DNA of 64,000 bases from Oceanicola sp. 22II-s10i (GCF_002210105.1 NZ_AQQU01000009.1:1-64000), one strand, 5' to 3'. Positions 24,088-32,863 are shown, counted from the first letter of the stretch. Numbers and translations: made by a program. Notes: a model not told the origin generated them from the letters alone.

Positions 24088-24488
24088 CCAAGCCTTTCGA
24101 GACCCGTTCCAACATCACCAGGCTGCTCGGGATCGAGTTCATATCCTCGGACCCCGAGGCCGGGACCATCGAACTGGCCTATCACCCCGAACAGCGCATG
24201 ACGAACCCGCGCGGCGATGTGCAGGGCGGTGTTCTGGCGGCGCTGCTGGACAATGCGATGGCCCGCGCGCTGGCGACGGCGAACGAGGACAAGATCGTTG
24301 CCTCGACCGTCGACATGAACGTCAGCTTCCTGCGGCCCGTGAAACCGGGCCGGGTCATCGGCATCGGACGGGTGATCCGGCAGGGGCGCACGATCTGTTT
24401 TCTGGAAGCGGAACTGTTCGACGTCGCGGGCACCCTGCTCGCGCGCGGCACCTCGACCGCGATCCCGGTGCCGATCCCCGGCACCTGA
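24084..24488 (+). CDS. Hotdog-fold thioesterase, PaaI type (3 of 3)
   Basis: A 134-aa paralogue of the preceding gene: both read as F..R, MTN/RGDVQGG, ALLDNAMARAL versus MLDDTMGPAL, VDMNVSFLRPVKPGRV versus IDMNVSYMRPMKAGRV, and end in SSAIPV/STAIPV. The ATG overlaps the previous stop by four nt (ATGA), implying coupling. An enzyme pair formed by duplication, either as a heteromer or with split specificity, is an inference. Confidence 0.83.
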   Translation: MTKPFETRSNITRLLGIEFISSDPEAGTIELAYHPEQRMTNPRGDVQGGVLAALLDNAMARALATANEDKIVASTVDMNVSFLRPVKPGRVIGIGRVIRQGRTICFLEAELFDVAGTLLARGTSTAIPVPIPGT

Positions 24489-24497
24489 GCGCGGAGC

Positions 24498-25568
24498 CTA
24501 GACCCGCCAGCCCATCCGCGCGGCATGCGTGTGTAGCCCGCGTTCCACCGTCGTCTCGTGCAGCCGCTCGGACGGGTCGTCGCCCACGGTCCGGCGGTGG
24601 CGCAGCAGGAAGAACTTGCCCAGCCCCTGCCAGGTCCCGATGCTCGGCGCCTCGACATCGGTCGGGAAGCGGTCCCGCCACCGGTCCGGCAGGACCAGCC
24701 CGCAGGCCTCGGCCTGCGTCAGCATCCACACCAGCGAGATGTTTGACAGCCCGCGCGACCCGTGTTCGCCACCAAGTTGGCCGCCCACATCGCCGTGACT
24801 GCCGGGGAACCAGACCTGTTCCAGCCGCCCCGACCACTCCGGGTCGGACGTCCACTTGATCGGCGCATAAGCGTCCCGCGTTTCCTCCAGCGCCAGCGCG
24901 TGAAAGCCCGCCCTCACGCAGTGCGACAGGTGCAGGTTATGGAACTCGTGCGCCTTCTCGGTCAGCATCCACACCAGCGGCAGCCGCACCCCGAGCGCCT
25001 TGACCGTGTCCCATGCCCCGATCATCTCGACCGTCACATGTTCGTGGCAGTTCGCCCTTGAGAACGCCGCCGACGCCAGACCCGCCGCCCCGGCGCGGTA
25101 ATGGCGATAGGCCATCTCGACATTGCGCTCGGTCGCCTTGTCGGCCTGCAACAGCCCCACCCGGTCGATGATCCCCGCCAGCGAGCGGACGGCGAAGGCC
25201 CCGCGCGAATAGCCGAACAGGAATATCCGGTCGCCGGGCCGGTAACGCGAGGCGAGATAGCCATAGGCGCGCCGGATCTGCCGGTTGATGCCCTTGCCGA
25301 CCATGACGTCCCACATGTGCCGCCAGCTCTGCAGCTGGATCCCGGCCTCGTAGTAAAGCGACAGGTCCGCCCCGCCCCGGTTCTGGAGCAGGAGGTAAGT
25401 CAGGCCAGCGTTGGTCTCGTCCCCCGCGTCCAGCGTCGACATGGTGCCGTCCAGCACGATGACATGCGTCACCGGACCCCGCTGCCGGGATCGCGGCGCG
25501 CTGCGTCTTCGTTTCGCGTAGCCCGGAACAAGCCGGGCGAGTAGGTCTCTACTCAGCCGCCTCAGCAT
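24498..25568 (-). CDS. DUF2235 alpha/beta-hydrolase-like protein
   Basis: A 356-aa protein of the DUF2235 family, which includes the catalytic domain of type VI secretion phospholipases (Tle1). The nucleophile elbow is FGYSRGAF (GxSxG form) near residue 120, and GSHGDVGG near residue 273 carries the likely Asp/His partners. It has no signal peptide and no secretion genes nearby, so an effector role is not supported; many chromosomal copies are of unknown role. The ATG at complement 25566-25568 lies within the 3' end of the CoxL-like gene (20-nt overlap), suggesting coupled expression. Confidence 0.78.
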   Translation of the reverse strand: MLRRLSRDLLARLVPGYAKRRRSAPRSRQRGPVTHVIVLDGTMSTLDAGDETNAGLTYLLLQNRGGADLSLYYEAGIQLQSWRHMWDVMVGKGINRQIRRAYGYLASRYRPGDRIFLFGYSRGAFAVRSLAGIIDRVGLLQADKATERNVEMAYRHYRAGAAGLASAAFSRANCHEHVTVEMIGAWDTVKALGVRLPLVWMLTEKAHEFHNLHLSHCVRAGFHALALEETRDAYAPIKWTSDPEWSGRLEQVWFPGSHGDVGGQLGGEHGSRGLSNISLVWMLTQAEACGLVLPDRWRDRFPTDVEAPSIGTWQGLGKFFLLRHRRTVGDDPSERLHETTVERGLHTHAARMGWRV

Positions 25569-27843
25569 GGTTCAGCATCGCCCAGACACGATTGGGTGTG
25601 AATGGCATGTCCGCGTCGCGCACACCCCGGTCATAGAGCGCATCGGCCACGGCGTTGTTGACGGCGGCCATCGACCCGACCGTCCCCGCCTCGCCACAGC
25701 CCTTCATCCCCATCGGGTTGGCGGTGGAGGGCACCGGTTCGCTGGTGAAGGACACGAAGGGCATGTCCGACGCGCGCGGCATGGCGTAATCCATGAATGT
25801 CGCGGTCAGCAGCTGCCCGTCCTCGTCGAAGGCGACGCGCTCCATCAGCACCTGCCCCGCCCCCTGCACGACACCGCCATGCACCTGGCCCTCGGCCAGC
25901 ATCGGGTTGATCAGGTTGCCGAAATCGTCGACCACCGTGTAGCGCACCAGATCGACCTTGCCGGTGTCGGGATCGACCTCCACCTCGGCCACATGCGCGC
26001 CGTTCGGATAGGACCGGCCCGGCAGCTTGGCCGTCGCCTTGTGCTTGAGCAGATCGGCGCGGCCCTTTTCCCGCGCCCATTCCGCGACGTCCAGCATGGT
26101 CGGCGCGGCATTCGATCCCTCGACCCGGAAGCTTTCGTCGTCGAAGGTGATCTTGCTCTCGTCGACCTCCATCACCTCGGCGAGGAAGGTCTTGAACGCC
26201 GCCGTGATTACGTCGACCGTGGCCAGCGTCGCGTTGGACTGCGTGGTGACGGAGCGCGAGCCACCGGTGCCGCCGCCCTTGGCGATGCGGTCGCTGTCGC
26301 CCTGGATCACGCGGATCGCCTCGGTCGGGATGCCGGTCTGGTCGGACAGGAACTGGGCGTGCACCGTTTCGTGCCCCTGCCCGTTCGACTGGGTGCCGAC
26401 GTAGATGTTCACCGTCCCGTCCTCAAGAAACTCGACTTCCGCGGATTCGCTGGGATCACCGAGGATGGACTCGATGTAATAACAAAGTCCCAAGCCCCGC
26501 AGCTTGCCCTGCTTCTCGCTTTCGGCCCGCCGCTCGGCAAAGCCCGCGCGACCGGCCTTTTCCTCGGCCACGTCCAGCAGGCGCTGGAAATCGCCGACAT
26601 CGTAATGCTCGCCCGAGAAGCTGGTGTAGGGGAAGGCGTCCTTGGGGATGAAGTTCCGCCGCCGCAGCTCCCACGGATCGACACCCAGTTCACGCGCGGC
26701 GAAATCCATCGACCGTTCGAGACAGAAGATCGCCTCGGGTCGCCCGGCCCCGCGGTAGGCGTCGGTCTGGGCGGTGTTGGTGTAATAACCCTCGGCCTCC
26801 AGATAGATGTTCTGCAGGTCGTAGACCCCGCCGCAGACCCGCGCGAAAAGGTAGGTCTGGATCATCTGGCCGAAGCCGGAGTTGTGCGCGCCGAGGTTGT
26901 AGCGCGTCTTCACATGATAGCCGGTCAGCTTGAAGTTCTCGTCGAACCCCATCTCCACGTCATGTTCCAGATCCCGCGCGCCGTTGTCCGACAGCATCGA
27001 TTCCGTGCGGTCCGCGATCCAGCGCACCGGCTCGGCCAGCTGCTTGGCCGCAAAGCAGACCGCGACATACTCGGGATAGGTCTTGGCCTTCATGCCGAAC
27101 CCGCCGCCGACGTCGGGGTGGGTGACGCGCACGTTTTCCTCGGCCAGTTCGAACAGCTTGACGAGGTTGCCCTTGGCGCCCCAGACACCCTGCCCGCCAA
27201 AACTCAGATGCAGGCGCGTGCCGTCCCATTCGGCGTAGCAGCCGCGCGGCTCCATCGCATTGACCATGCAGCGGCTGTCGACGATATGCGCGCTGACCTT
27301 GTGGGCCGCACCCGCGATGGCCGCCTTGACCGTGTCGCCGTCGCCTTCGGCCCAGTCGACGCCGAGGTTGCCGGGCGCTTCGGGATGAATGTCGACCTCG
27401 CCCTTCTCCAGCGCCATCTGCGCGGGCAGTTCCTCGATTTCCAGTTCCACCAGTTCGGCCGCGTCGCGGGCCTGCGCCAGCGTTTCGGCCACGATCAGCA
27501 CCACCGGCTGGCCGACAAAGCGGACACGCCCCTCGGCCAGGATCGGATGCCGGGGATTCGCGGACCGCTCGCCGTCGCGGTTCTTCTGCAGTGTCGCGGC
27601 CAGACCGCCGGTCAGCCCGCCCTCCAGCAGATCGTCATTCGAGATCGCCAGATGCACGCCGGCCGCCTCGCGCGCGGCGGTCAGGTCGATGCTCTTGATC
27701 TCGCCATGCGCGATGTTGGAGCGCAGGAAATAGCCGTGCAGCGCACCTTCGGGCGCTATGTCGTCCACGTAGCCGCCACGCCCTGTCACAAAGCGCGGAT
27801 CCTCGACCCGTTTGACCGGTTGGCTCTTGCCGAACTTTTCCAT
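25549..27843 (-). CDS. CoxL-like molybdenum hydroxylase large subunit, form II type
   Basis: A 764-aa xanthine oxidase/CO dehydrogenase-family catalytic subunit that should bind molybdopterin cytosine dinucleotide. The active-site loop reads AYRGAGR (near residue 363), the form II signature, not the AYRCSFR of form I CO dehydrogenase. Other typical segments are HPDVGGGFGMKAKTYPEY and the late GMKGCGEAGTVGS. The small FeS and medium FAD subunit genes that such enzymes need are not adjacent. CO oxidation is therefore not supported; an aldehyde or N-heterocycle hydroxylase is as likely. Length is normal for CoxL. Confidence 0.88.
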   Translation of the reverse strand: MEKFGKSQPVKRVEDPRFVTGRGGYVDDIAPEGALHGYFLRSNIAHGEIKSIDLTAAREAAGVHLAISNDDLLEGGLTGGLAATLQKNRDGERSANPRHPILAEGRVRFVGQPVVLIVAETLAQARDAAELVELEIEELPAQMALEKGEVDIHPEAPGNLGVDWAEGDGDTVKAAIAGAAHKVSAHIVDSRCMVNAMEPRGCYAEWDGTRLHLSFGGQGVWGAKGNLVKLFELAEENVRVTHPDVGGGFGMKAKTYPEYVAVCFAAKQLAEPVRWIADRTESMLSDNGARDLEHDVEMGFDENFKLTGYHVKTRYNLGAHNSGFGQMIQTYLFARVCGGVYDLQNIYLEAEGYYTNTAQTDAYRGAGRPEAIFCLERSMDFAARELGVDPWELRRRNFIPKDAFPYTSFSGEHYDVGDFQRLLDVAEEKAGRAGFAERRAESEKQGKLRGLGLCYYIESILGDPSESAEVEFLEDGTVNIYVGTQSNGQGHETVHAQFLSDQTGIPTEAIRVIQGDSDRIAKGGGTGGSRSVTTQSNATLATVDVITAAFKTFLAEVMEVDESKITFDDESFRVEGSNAAPTMLDVAEWAREKGRADLLKHKATAKLPGRSYPNGAHVAEVEVDPDTGKVDLVRYTVVDDFGNLINPMLAEGQVHGGVVQGAGQVLMERVAFDEDGQLLTATFMDYAMPRASDMPFVSFTSEPVPSTANPMGMKGCGEAGTVGSMAAVNNAVADALYDRGVRDADMPFTPNRVWAMLNHAEAAE

Positions 27844-27916
27844 CGCGCGCCCTTTCCTGCTGCCTTAACCCGGACCCTAGCTGCTGCATCCCCCGTGTCC
27901 AGTGCCGAACCGGCGA

Positions 27917-29425
27917 TCAGCCCCGTCCGGGTCGTCGCAGGAAAAACACGATGGGAACGACAGCAAGCGTCAGCGCCATCATGAGTACGAAGTTGTCGAT
28001 GTAGCCCAGCATCGCCGCCTGCTGCGTCACCAGCCCGTCCGCGATCGAGGCCGACAGCGGGTTGCCGATCAACAGACCCGGCATGTCGTGCCGCACCGGA
28101 TGCGACGCGGCGGTCAGGCGGCTGGCGATTTCCTCGTGGTTCACACTGGTCATCCGCGACAGAACGACCGTCACCATCGAGATGCCGACGCCCGAGCCCA
28201 CGTTCCGCACGAGGCTGAACATCGCCGTCGCATCGCCCCGGAACTTCGTGTCGATTGTGGCAAAGGTCAGCGTCGACAACGGCACGAAGACGAAGCCCAG
28301 CCCGAATCCCTGCAACACGCCCGACCAGATGATCGGCTGCGCGTCCATCCCCGGCTCGAACCCCGACATCATGTGCAGCGACCACGCCGTCACGGCCAGC
28401 CCGAACAGCACCAGCCCGCGCGGATCGAACCGCGCCACAAGCCGCCCGACCAGCAGCATGGACACCATCGTCCCCACGCCGCGCGGCGCCATGACGAGGC
28501 CGGTCTCGATCACCGGATACCCCATCAGCCTCTGCAACAGCGGCGGCAACAGCGCCAGGCCGGAAAACAGCGTCATCCCGATCATGAAGATGAACAGCAG
28601 GCCCATGACGAAGTTGCGGTCCCGGAACATCTTGAGGTTCACGAATGGATCGTCAGAACCCCAGCAATGGATGACGAAGGCCCAGAGCCCCGACACCGCC
28701 AGCCCGGCATAGAGCCAGATCTCCACGCTCTCGAACCAGCCCGCCGACTGCCCCCGGTCCAGCATCAGTTGCAGCGCGCCGACCGCGATGGCGAGCATCG
28801 CGAAGCCGGTGAAGTCAAACCGCCGCACCTTGGTTTCCTCGCGCGGCATGAAGGCCGCGACGCCGAGGAACGCGATGATCCCGAGCGGCAGGTTGATCAG
28901 GAAGACATAGCGCCAGTTGAACACCTCGGTCAGGTAGCCGCCCAGCGTGGGCCCGATGATCGGCCCGACCATGATCCCCGCGCCGTAGATCGCCATCGCC
29001 TGGCCGATCTTCTCGCGCGGGTTGATGTCCAGCAGGATCGCCTGTGCCAGCGGGATCAGCACAGCCCCGCAGATGCCCTGCAAAATGCGGAAGACCACCA
29101 TCTCGGGCAGACCGGTCGCGATCCCGCAGAGCAGCGAGGCCACTGTAAAACCGGCGATCGCGCCGCTCAGCAGCTGCCGCCGCCCGATTCGGTCCGAGGC
29201 CCAGCCGGTCAGCGGAGTCGCGATGGCCGAGGCGACGATGTAGCTGGTCAGGACCCAGGTGATTTCCTCCTGCGTCGCGCCGAGGCTGGCCGCCATGTGC
29301 GGCAGGGCGACGTTGGCGATCGTGGTGTCCAGCACCTGCATCACCGTCGCCAGCATGATGGTCGCCGTCAGCCAGACCGGCGCCGCCACCACCACGTTGG
29401 GTTTGGACAGCGCGGGGGTACTCAT
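27917..29425 (-). CDS. emrB: DHA2-family (EmrB) multidrug efflux permease
   Basis: A 502-aa inner-membrane proton antiporter with about 14 hydrophobic segments, DHA2 drug-efflux family. The LDTTIANVALP motif near residue 32 and GWASDRIGRRQL near 73 are classic, as is RILQGICGA. ATG at complement 29423-29425 overlaps the emrA stop by four nt, so it is translated with the adaptor. Forms with EmrA a tripartite-type pump across the envelope. Substrates cannot be inferred. Confidence 0.91.
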   Translation of the reverse strand: MSTPALSKPNVVVAAPVWLTATIMLATVMQVLDTTIANVALPHMAASLGATQEEITWVLTSYIVASAIATPLTGWASDRIGRRQLLSGAIAGFTVASLLCGIATGLPEMVVFRILQGICGAVLIPLAQAILLDINPREKIGQAMAIYGAGIMVGPIIGPTLGGYLTEVFNWRYVFLINLPLGIIAFLGVAAFMPREETKVRRFDFTGFAMLAIAVGALQLMLDRGQSAGWFESVEIWLYAGLAVSGLWAFVIHCWGSDDPFVNLKMFRDRNFVMGLLFIFMIGMTLFSGLALLPPLLQRLMGYPVIETGLVMAPRGVGTMVSMLLVGRLVARFDPRGLVLFGLAVTAWSLHMMSGFEPGMDAQPIIWSGVLQGFGLGFVFVPLSTLTFATIDTKFRGDATAMFSLVRNVGSGVGISMVTVVLSRMTSVNHEEIASRLTAASHPVRHDMPGLLIGNPLSASIADGLVTQQAAMLGYIDNFVLMMALTLAVVPIVFFLRRPGRG

Positions 29426-30576
29426 CTCAGGGCGTCCAGCCGGTTGTGCCCGGTGTCCACCGCGACATGCACGCTCATCCCGCTGGCCAGTTCGCGGGCG
29501 GGGGCGTCGTCCAACGTGATCCGCACCGGCACGCGCTGCACGACCTTGACCCAGTTGCCGGTCGCGTTCTGTGCCGGAATCAGCGAAAACTGCGATCCGG
29601 TCGCGGCGCCAAGGCTGTCGAGATGGCCGCGCAGTTCCAGATCGGGATAGGCATCGACCTCTATCCCCACGCTTTGCCCCGGCACCAGCCCCGCCAGCTG
29701 TGTTTCCTTGAAGTTCGCCTCGATCCACGTATCCGCGCTGTCCACCAGCGTCGCAACCTCGGTCCCGGCGGTCACGTATTGCCCGACATTCAGGCTGCCG
29801 AGCTGAGACACGGTGCCCGCGCTGGCCGCCTTGACCGTCGTCTTGTCCAGATCGCGCGCCGCCGCGTCCCGCGTGGCGATCGCGGCCTTCACGGCGGGCA
29901 GCGCGTCCGTCTCCGTCGCCGGATCACCGCCGAGCGCGGCCGCGGCCGCCTCGACCTGACGTTCCGCCACGGCCACGGCGTTGTGCGCCTGACGCGCCTG
30001 CATGGTCGCATCGTCCAGCGACGCCTGCGATCCCACGCCCCGCGTGGTCAGCTGCTGCTGGCGCTCCAGTTCCTTGTCCTGCACCGCCGCAATTCCCCTG
30101 GCGGCCTCGAGCTGTGCAACAGCCGTCGCATGGGCGGCCCGGCTCTGCGCGATCTGAAGCCGCGCGGTGTCCAGAGCGGCCTCGGCCTGTGCCAGCTTGA
30201 TACGGTAGGTCTCGTCGTCCAGCCGGAACAGCGGCGCGCCCTGCGCGACCTTCTCGTTCTCGTGGACGTAGACCTCGGTGATCCGCCCGCTTACGTCGGG
30301 TGACACGGCCACCAGCGGCAGGTGCACATAGGCGTTGTCAGTCGTCACATAGCGCCCGCCATAGAGCCAGTAGCCGCCGCCCCCGATCAGCAGGATCAGC
30401 GGCAGCGCGATCATCAGCAGCCGACGGCGGCGCTTGCCCTGCTTCCCTGCGGCGGGCGACGGCGCATCCGTCGCAGCGGCTTCCGGCACGACACGGGGCT
30501 GGGCAGGCGCGGCGCCCGGCAGTTGGGAGGGTTCGGCGCGCCCCTCGGGGGTCGCGCGCTTGGGTTCAGCGGTCAT
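29422..30576 (-). CDS. emrA: HlyD-family membrane fusion protein (EmrA)
   Basis: A 384-aa periplasmic adaptor anchored by one membrane segment at about residues 53-71 (LLMIALPLILLIGGGGYWLY). The N-terminal 50 residues are Pro/Ala-rich and cytoplasmic. TTDNAYVHLPLVAVSPDVSG starts the lipoyl/barrel-sandwich region, followed by a long alpha-hairpin coiled coil (about 110-210). It links EmrB to an outer-membrane channel, not encoded here. It overlaps the marR-type gene by 11 nt. Confidence 0.9.
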   Translation of the reverse strand: MTAEPKRATPEGRAEPSQLPGAAPAQPRVVPEAAATDAPSPAAGKQGKRRRRLLMIALPLILLIGGGGYWLYGGRYVTTDNAYVHLPLVAVSPDVSGRITEVYVHENEKVAQGAPLFRLDDETYRIKLAQAEAALDTARLQIAQSRAAHATAVAQLEAARGIAAVQDKELERQQQLTTRGVGSQASLDDATMQARQAHNAVAVAERQVEAAAAALGGDPATETDALPAVKAAIATRDAAARDLDKTTVKAASAGTVSQLGSLNVGQYVTAGTEVATLVDSADTWIEANFKETQLAGLVPGQSVGIEVDAYPDLELRGHLDSLGAATGSQFSLIPAQNATGNWVKVVQRVPVRITLDDAPARELASGMSVHVAVDTGHNRLDALR

Positions 30577-31015
30577 CGTCTCTGTCCTTGTCGCCCGGGA
30601 TTTCCCCGTGCAGGTTTTCCATCATCCGGGCCATCACCCGCTCCGCCACGTCCAGTTCGGCGGGGTCGATCCCGGCAAAGACCTCGGCGAAGACCGCCCC
30701 GGCCACATCACGCATCTGCGCCACCTTGCGCCGCCCCTCCCCGGTCAGCGCCACGTCCTTGGCGCGGCTGTCCTCCACGGAGGCCTCGCGCGTCACCAGC
30801 CCCGCCTTCTCCAGCCGGTCGCACAGGTCGCTGACCGTCATCGGCGAGGCTCTGAGCGCCTCGACCAGCGCGCCCTGCCGGAGCGGGCCGCGATCGGCGA
30901 GGATGCCGAGCGCCTTCCACTGGTTCAGGGTCAGGCCAAGCGGCTTCGCCGCCTGCTCGAACCGGCGCCGCATCACGGCTGTGGTCTCGTGCATGAGGAT
31001 GGCGATGCGTTTCAC
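30566..31015 (-). CDS. MarR-family transcriptional regulator
   Basis: A 149-aa winged-helix regulator of the MarR family, which should repress the downstream emrA-emrB genes and itself. The recognition region is ALVEALRASPMTVSDLCDRLEKAGLVTREAS, and the wing contains SRAKDVALTGEG. I prefer GTG at complement 31013-31015 because GGAG lies 7 nt upstream. An ATG at 31039 is an alternative, but it has no ribosome site and lies inside the palindromic operator. Gene order marR-emrA-emrB and overlaps imply one transcript. Typical family length supports the shorter form. Confidence 0.86.
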   Translation of the reverse strand: MKRIAILMHETTAVMRRRFEQAAKPLGLTLNQWKALGILADRGPLRQGALVEALRASPMTVSDLCDRLEKAGLVTREASVEDSRAKDVALTGEGRRKVAQMRDVAGAVFAEVFAGIDPAELDVAERVMARMMENLHGEIPGDKDRDDDR

Positions 31016-31037
31016 GGGCGGCTCCGGGACTCGATTC

Positions 31038-31066
31038 ATACGGGCTTATATAATATAAGTCCGTAT
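31038..31066. promoter_or_regulatory. 29-bp palindromic operator upstream of marR
   Basis: ATACGGGCTTATAT and ATATAAGTCCGTAT flank a single central A, forming a 29-bp inverted repeat with one mismatched pair. It is AT-rich in a GC-rich region and contains TATATAA -10-like sequence, so bound repressor would block the promoter. MarR proteins bind dyads of this kind; autoregulation is inferred from position. Confidence 0.75.
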
Positions 31067-31114
31067 CATTGTAACCCCCGATCGGCGCTCCGGTTCCGCA
31101 GCCGCGCACATGGC

Positions 31115-31149
31115 AAAAAAAGGCGGCCGGGTATGTCCCGACCGCCTTC
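31115..31149 (-). terminator. Rho-independent terminator of the decarboxylase gene
   Basis: The stem arms AAGGCGGCCGGG and CCCGACCGCCTT (one C-A mismatch) lie about 32 nt past the decarboxylase stop. On the minus strand the stem is followed by a seven-T run (plus-strand A tract 31115-31121). This is the clearest intrinsic terminator in the window. Confidence 0.85.
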
Positions 31150-31180
31150 ATATTCCCAGGGATGTCAGATGGTTAACCCA

Positions 31181-32305
31181 TCACAGACGCGCCACCGTCA
31201 CCGGCTCGCCCAGCCCGTAGCCGTTGAAATGCGTGGCGATGGCCAGCGAATAGGCCCCCATCCCGGCGAAGACCAGGTAATCCCCCTCCTCCGTATCCGA
31301 CGGCAGTGACAGCCCCCCCGGCAACCGGTCGAGGCTGTCACAGGTCGGGCCGAAGACCACCCGCGTCTGTGCCGCGCCTGTCCGCGCGGCCCCGTCGGGC
31401 GCGATGACCCGCAGCCGGTCGGTCGGCCCGATGTCCCGCAATTCGGACAGCCCGCCGTAGATCCCGTCATTCAGGTAGACCCGTCCGTCCGCGCGCAGCG
31501 ACTTCACCCGGACGGCCAGCGTGAAGGCCTCGGCCACCATCGCCCGCCCCGGCTCGCACACCAGCGCGGGGGCCTCCATGCCGAAGCTGTCGCGCACCGC
31601 CGCGCCGATGGCGGCAAAGATGCCCTCCAGATCGGGCGCGCCGCCGTCACGATGCGCCGGGAACCCGCCGCCGACGTTCAGCCGCGCGAGCCGGACCCCC
31701 GCCTTCCGCGCGACCTGCGCCGAGGCGCGGATGTAGCTGACCCATGCCGCCGGATCGGCGCATTGCGTGCCCGGATGGAAGGTGATCGCCGGACTCAGCC
31801 CCAGCTCGACCACCCGCCGCAGCAACATGGCGGCCTCCTCTGGCCCGACACCGAATTTGGAGCCGAAGTCATAGGCCGCGCCCTTGACCGGCAGCTTCAG
31901 CCGCACCGCGACCTCGCCGCCCAGCGCGGCGTCGGCGATCTTCTCCAGCTCGCCCGCATCGTCCACCGACCACGACACGACGCCATGCCGCCGCGCCGTC
32001 TCAATCTCCACCCGCGACCGCACAGGGTTGTTGTAATGCAGCGCCGCGTCGGGGGCCGCTCGGCGGACCGCCTCCATCTCAGCCGGGCTCGCCACATCGA
32101 ACGCCTCCAGACCGGCGGCCACGAGGTTCGCCAGCACTTCGGGCCGGTCGTTCGCCTTGACCGCATAGGTCACCAACCCCGGAAACCCCGCCCGGAACCG
32201 CGCGGCGGTGGCCTGCAGCACGTCGGGGCAGAAGTAGATCGCCGGATGATCCGGCTGCATCCGCCGGATATGGCTGACCGGATCGGTCATGGAGAAGTCG
32301 CGCAT
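31181..32305 (-). CDS. PLP-dependent ornithine/diaminopimelate-type decarboxylase
   Basis: A 374-aa fold-type III (alanine-racemase-like) decarboxylase. The PLP-binding Lys is in TYAVKAN near residue 50, the Gly-rich phosphate loop LNVGGGFPAH near 195, CEPGRAMVAEAF near 245, and the catalytic CDSLD near 325. CDSLD and length fit ornithine/lysine decarboxylase, so it probably makes putrescine or cadaverine. The ATG follows a strong GGAGGTGAC. It is divergent from an Lrp-type regulator that may control it, and it has its own terminator. Confidence 0.88.
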   Translation of the reverse strand: MRDFSMTDPVSHIRRMQPDHPAIYFCPDVLQATAARFRAGFPGLVTYAVKANDRPEVLANLVAAGLEAFDVASPAEMEAVRRAAPDAALHYNNPVRSRVEIETARRHGVVSWSVDDAGELEKIADAALGGEVAVRLKLPVKGAAYDFGSKFGVGPEEAAMLLRRVVELGLSPAITFHPGTQCADPAAWVSYIRASAQVARKAGVRLARLNVGGGFPAHRDGGAPDLEGIFAAIGAAVRDSFGMEAPALVCEPGRAMVAEAFTLAVRVKSLRADGRVYLNDGIYGGLSELRDIGPTDRLRVIAPDGAARTGAAQTRVVFGPTCDSLDRLPGGLSLPSDTEEGDYLVFAGMGAYSLAIATHFNGYGLGEPVTVARL

Positions 32306-32317
32306 GTCACCTCCGTT

Positions 32318-32353
32318 CGCTGGATTTCCTCCAGCGTGACCGATTTTCCGGTC
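32318..32353. promoter_or_regulatory. Paired dyads in the decarboxylase-Lrp intergenic region
   Basis: Two short inverted repeats are adjacent: CGCTGGA-N5-TCCAGCG (32318-32336) and GACCG-N6-CGGTC (32338-32353). They lie just upstream of the decarboxylase start and could be operator sites for the divergent Lrp-type protein. No known consensus is claimed. Confidence 0.35.
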
Positions 32354-32407
32354 GATTTAACGCGTCAACCTGCCCAAACTGACACGGAGATTCGTCATAT
32401 CGCCGAG

Positions 32408-32848
32408 ATGACCATGCAGATCGACGACACCGACCGCGCGCTTATCGCGATCCTTTCCGACAATGCCCGCCTGCCGGTGATGGATATCGCCCGTCGCGTA
32501 GGCCTCGCCCGGACCACGGTTCAGGCGCGGATCGAGCGGCTGGAACAGCGCGGCGTGATCGCGGGCTACACGATCCGCCCCGGCCGCGCCATGTCGCCGC
32601 CGCTGCGCGCGACCGCGCTGGTCACCGCCGAGGCGCGGCAGACGCCGGGTCTGCTGACCCGCCTGCGCGCGATGCCCGAGGTTGAGAAGGTGCACACCCT
32701 TTCGGGTCGCTTCGACCTGCTGATCCAGATCGCCGCACACGACACCGAGACGCTGGACCGCGTGCTGGACGCGATCCACGAGGCGCCGGGTGTCCGGTCG
32801 TCGGAAAGCCTGATCCACCTGACGACCAAGATCGACCGCGCGACCTGA
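32408..32848 (+). CDS. Lrp/AsnC-family regulator (divergent from decarboxylase)
   Basis: A 146-aa Lrp/AsnC protein: N-terminal helix-turn-helix (ILSDNARLPVMDIARRVGLARTTVQARIERLE) and a C-terminal RAM ligand domain (LSGRFDLLIQIAAHD). ATG at 32408 is used; ATG at 32414 is equally possible and neither has a clear ribosome site. It is divergent from the decarboxylase gene over about 100 bp, so local control of amine synthesis is plausible. It converges on a hotdog gene. Confidence 0.85.
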   Translation: MTMQIDDTDRALIAILSDNARLPVMDIARRVGLARTTVQARIERLEQRGVIAGYTIRPGRAMSPPLRATALVTAEARQTPGLLTRLRAMPEVEKVHTLSGRFDLLIQIAAHDTETLDRVLDAIHEAPGVRSSESLIHLTTKIDRAT

Positions 32849-32863
32849 GCGGCGTTCAGGCGA

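Noticed and set aside
24498-25568. DUF2235 gene as a type VI secretion effector
   Set aside because: The family includes Tle1 effectors, but there are no VgrG, PAAR, Hcp or immunity genes nearby.
25549-27843. Aerobic CO dehydrogenase (form I coxL)
   Set aside because: The active loop is AYRGAGR and not AYRCSFR, and coxM/coxS are absent, so CO oxidation is not supported.
25567-27984. 805-codon plus-strand open frame opposite the CoxL-like gene
   Set aside because: It is a mirror of a clear enzyme on the other strand; the His/Arg/Val-rich product has no motifs and the high GC at third positions explains the lack of stops.
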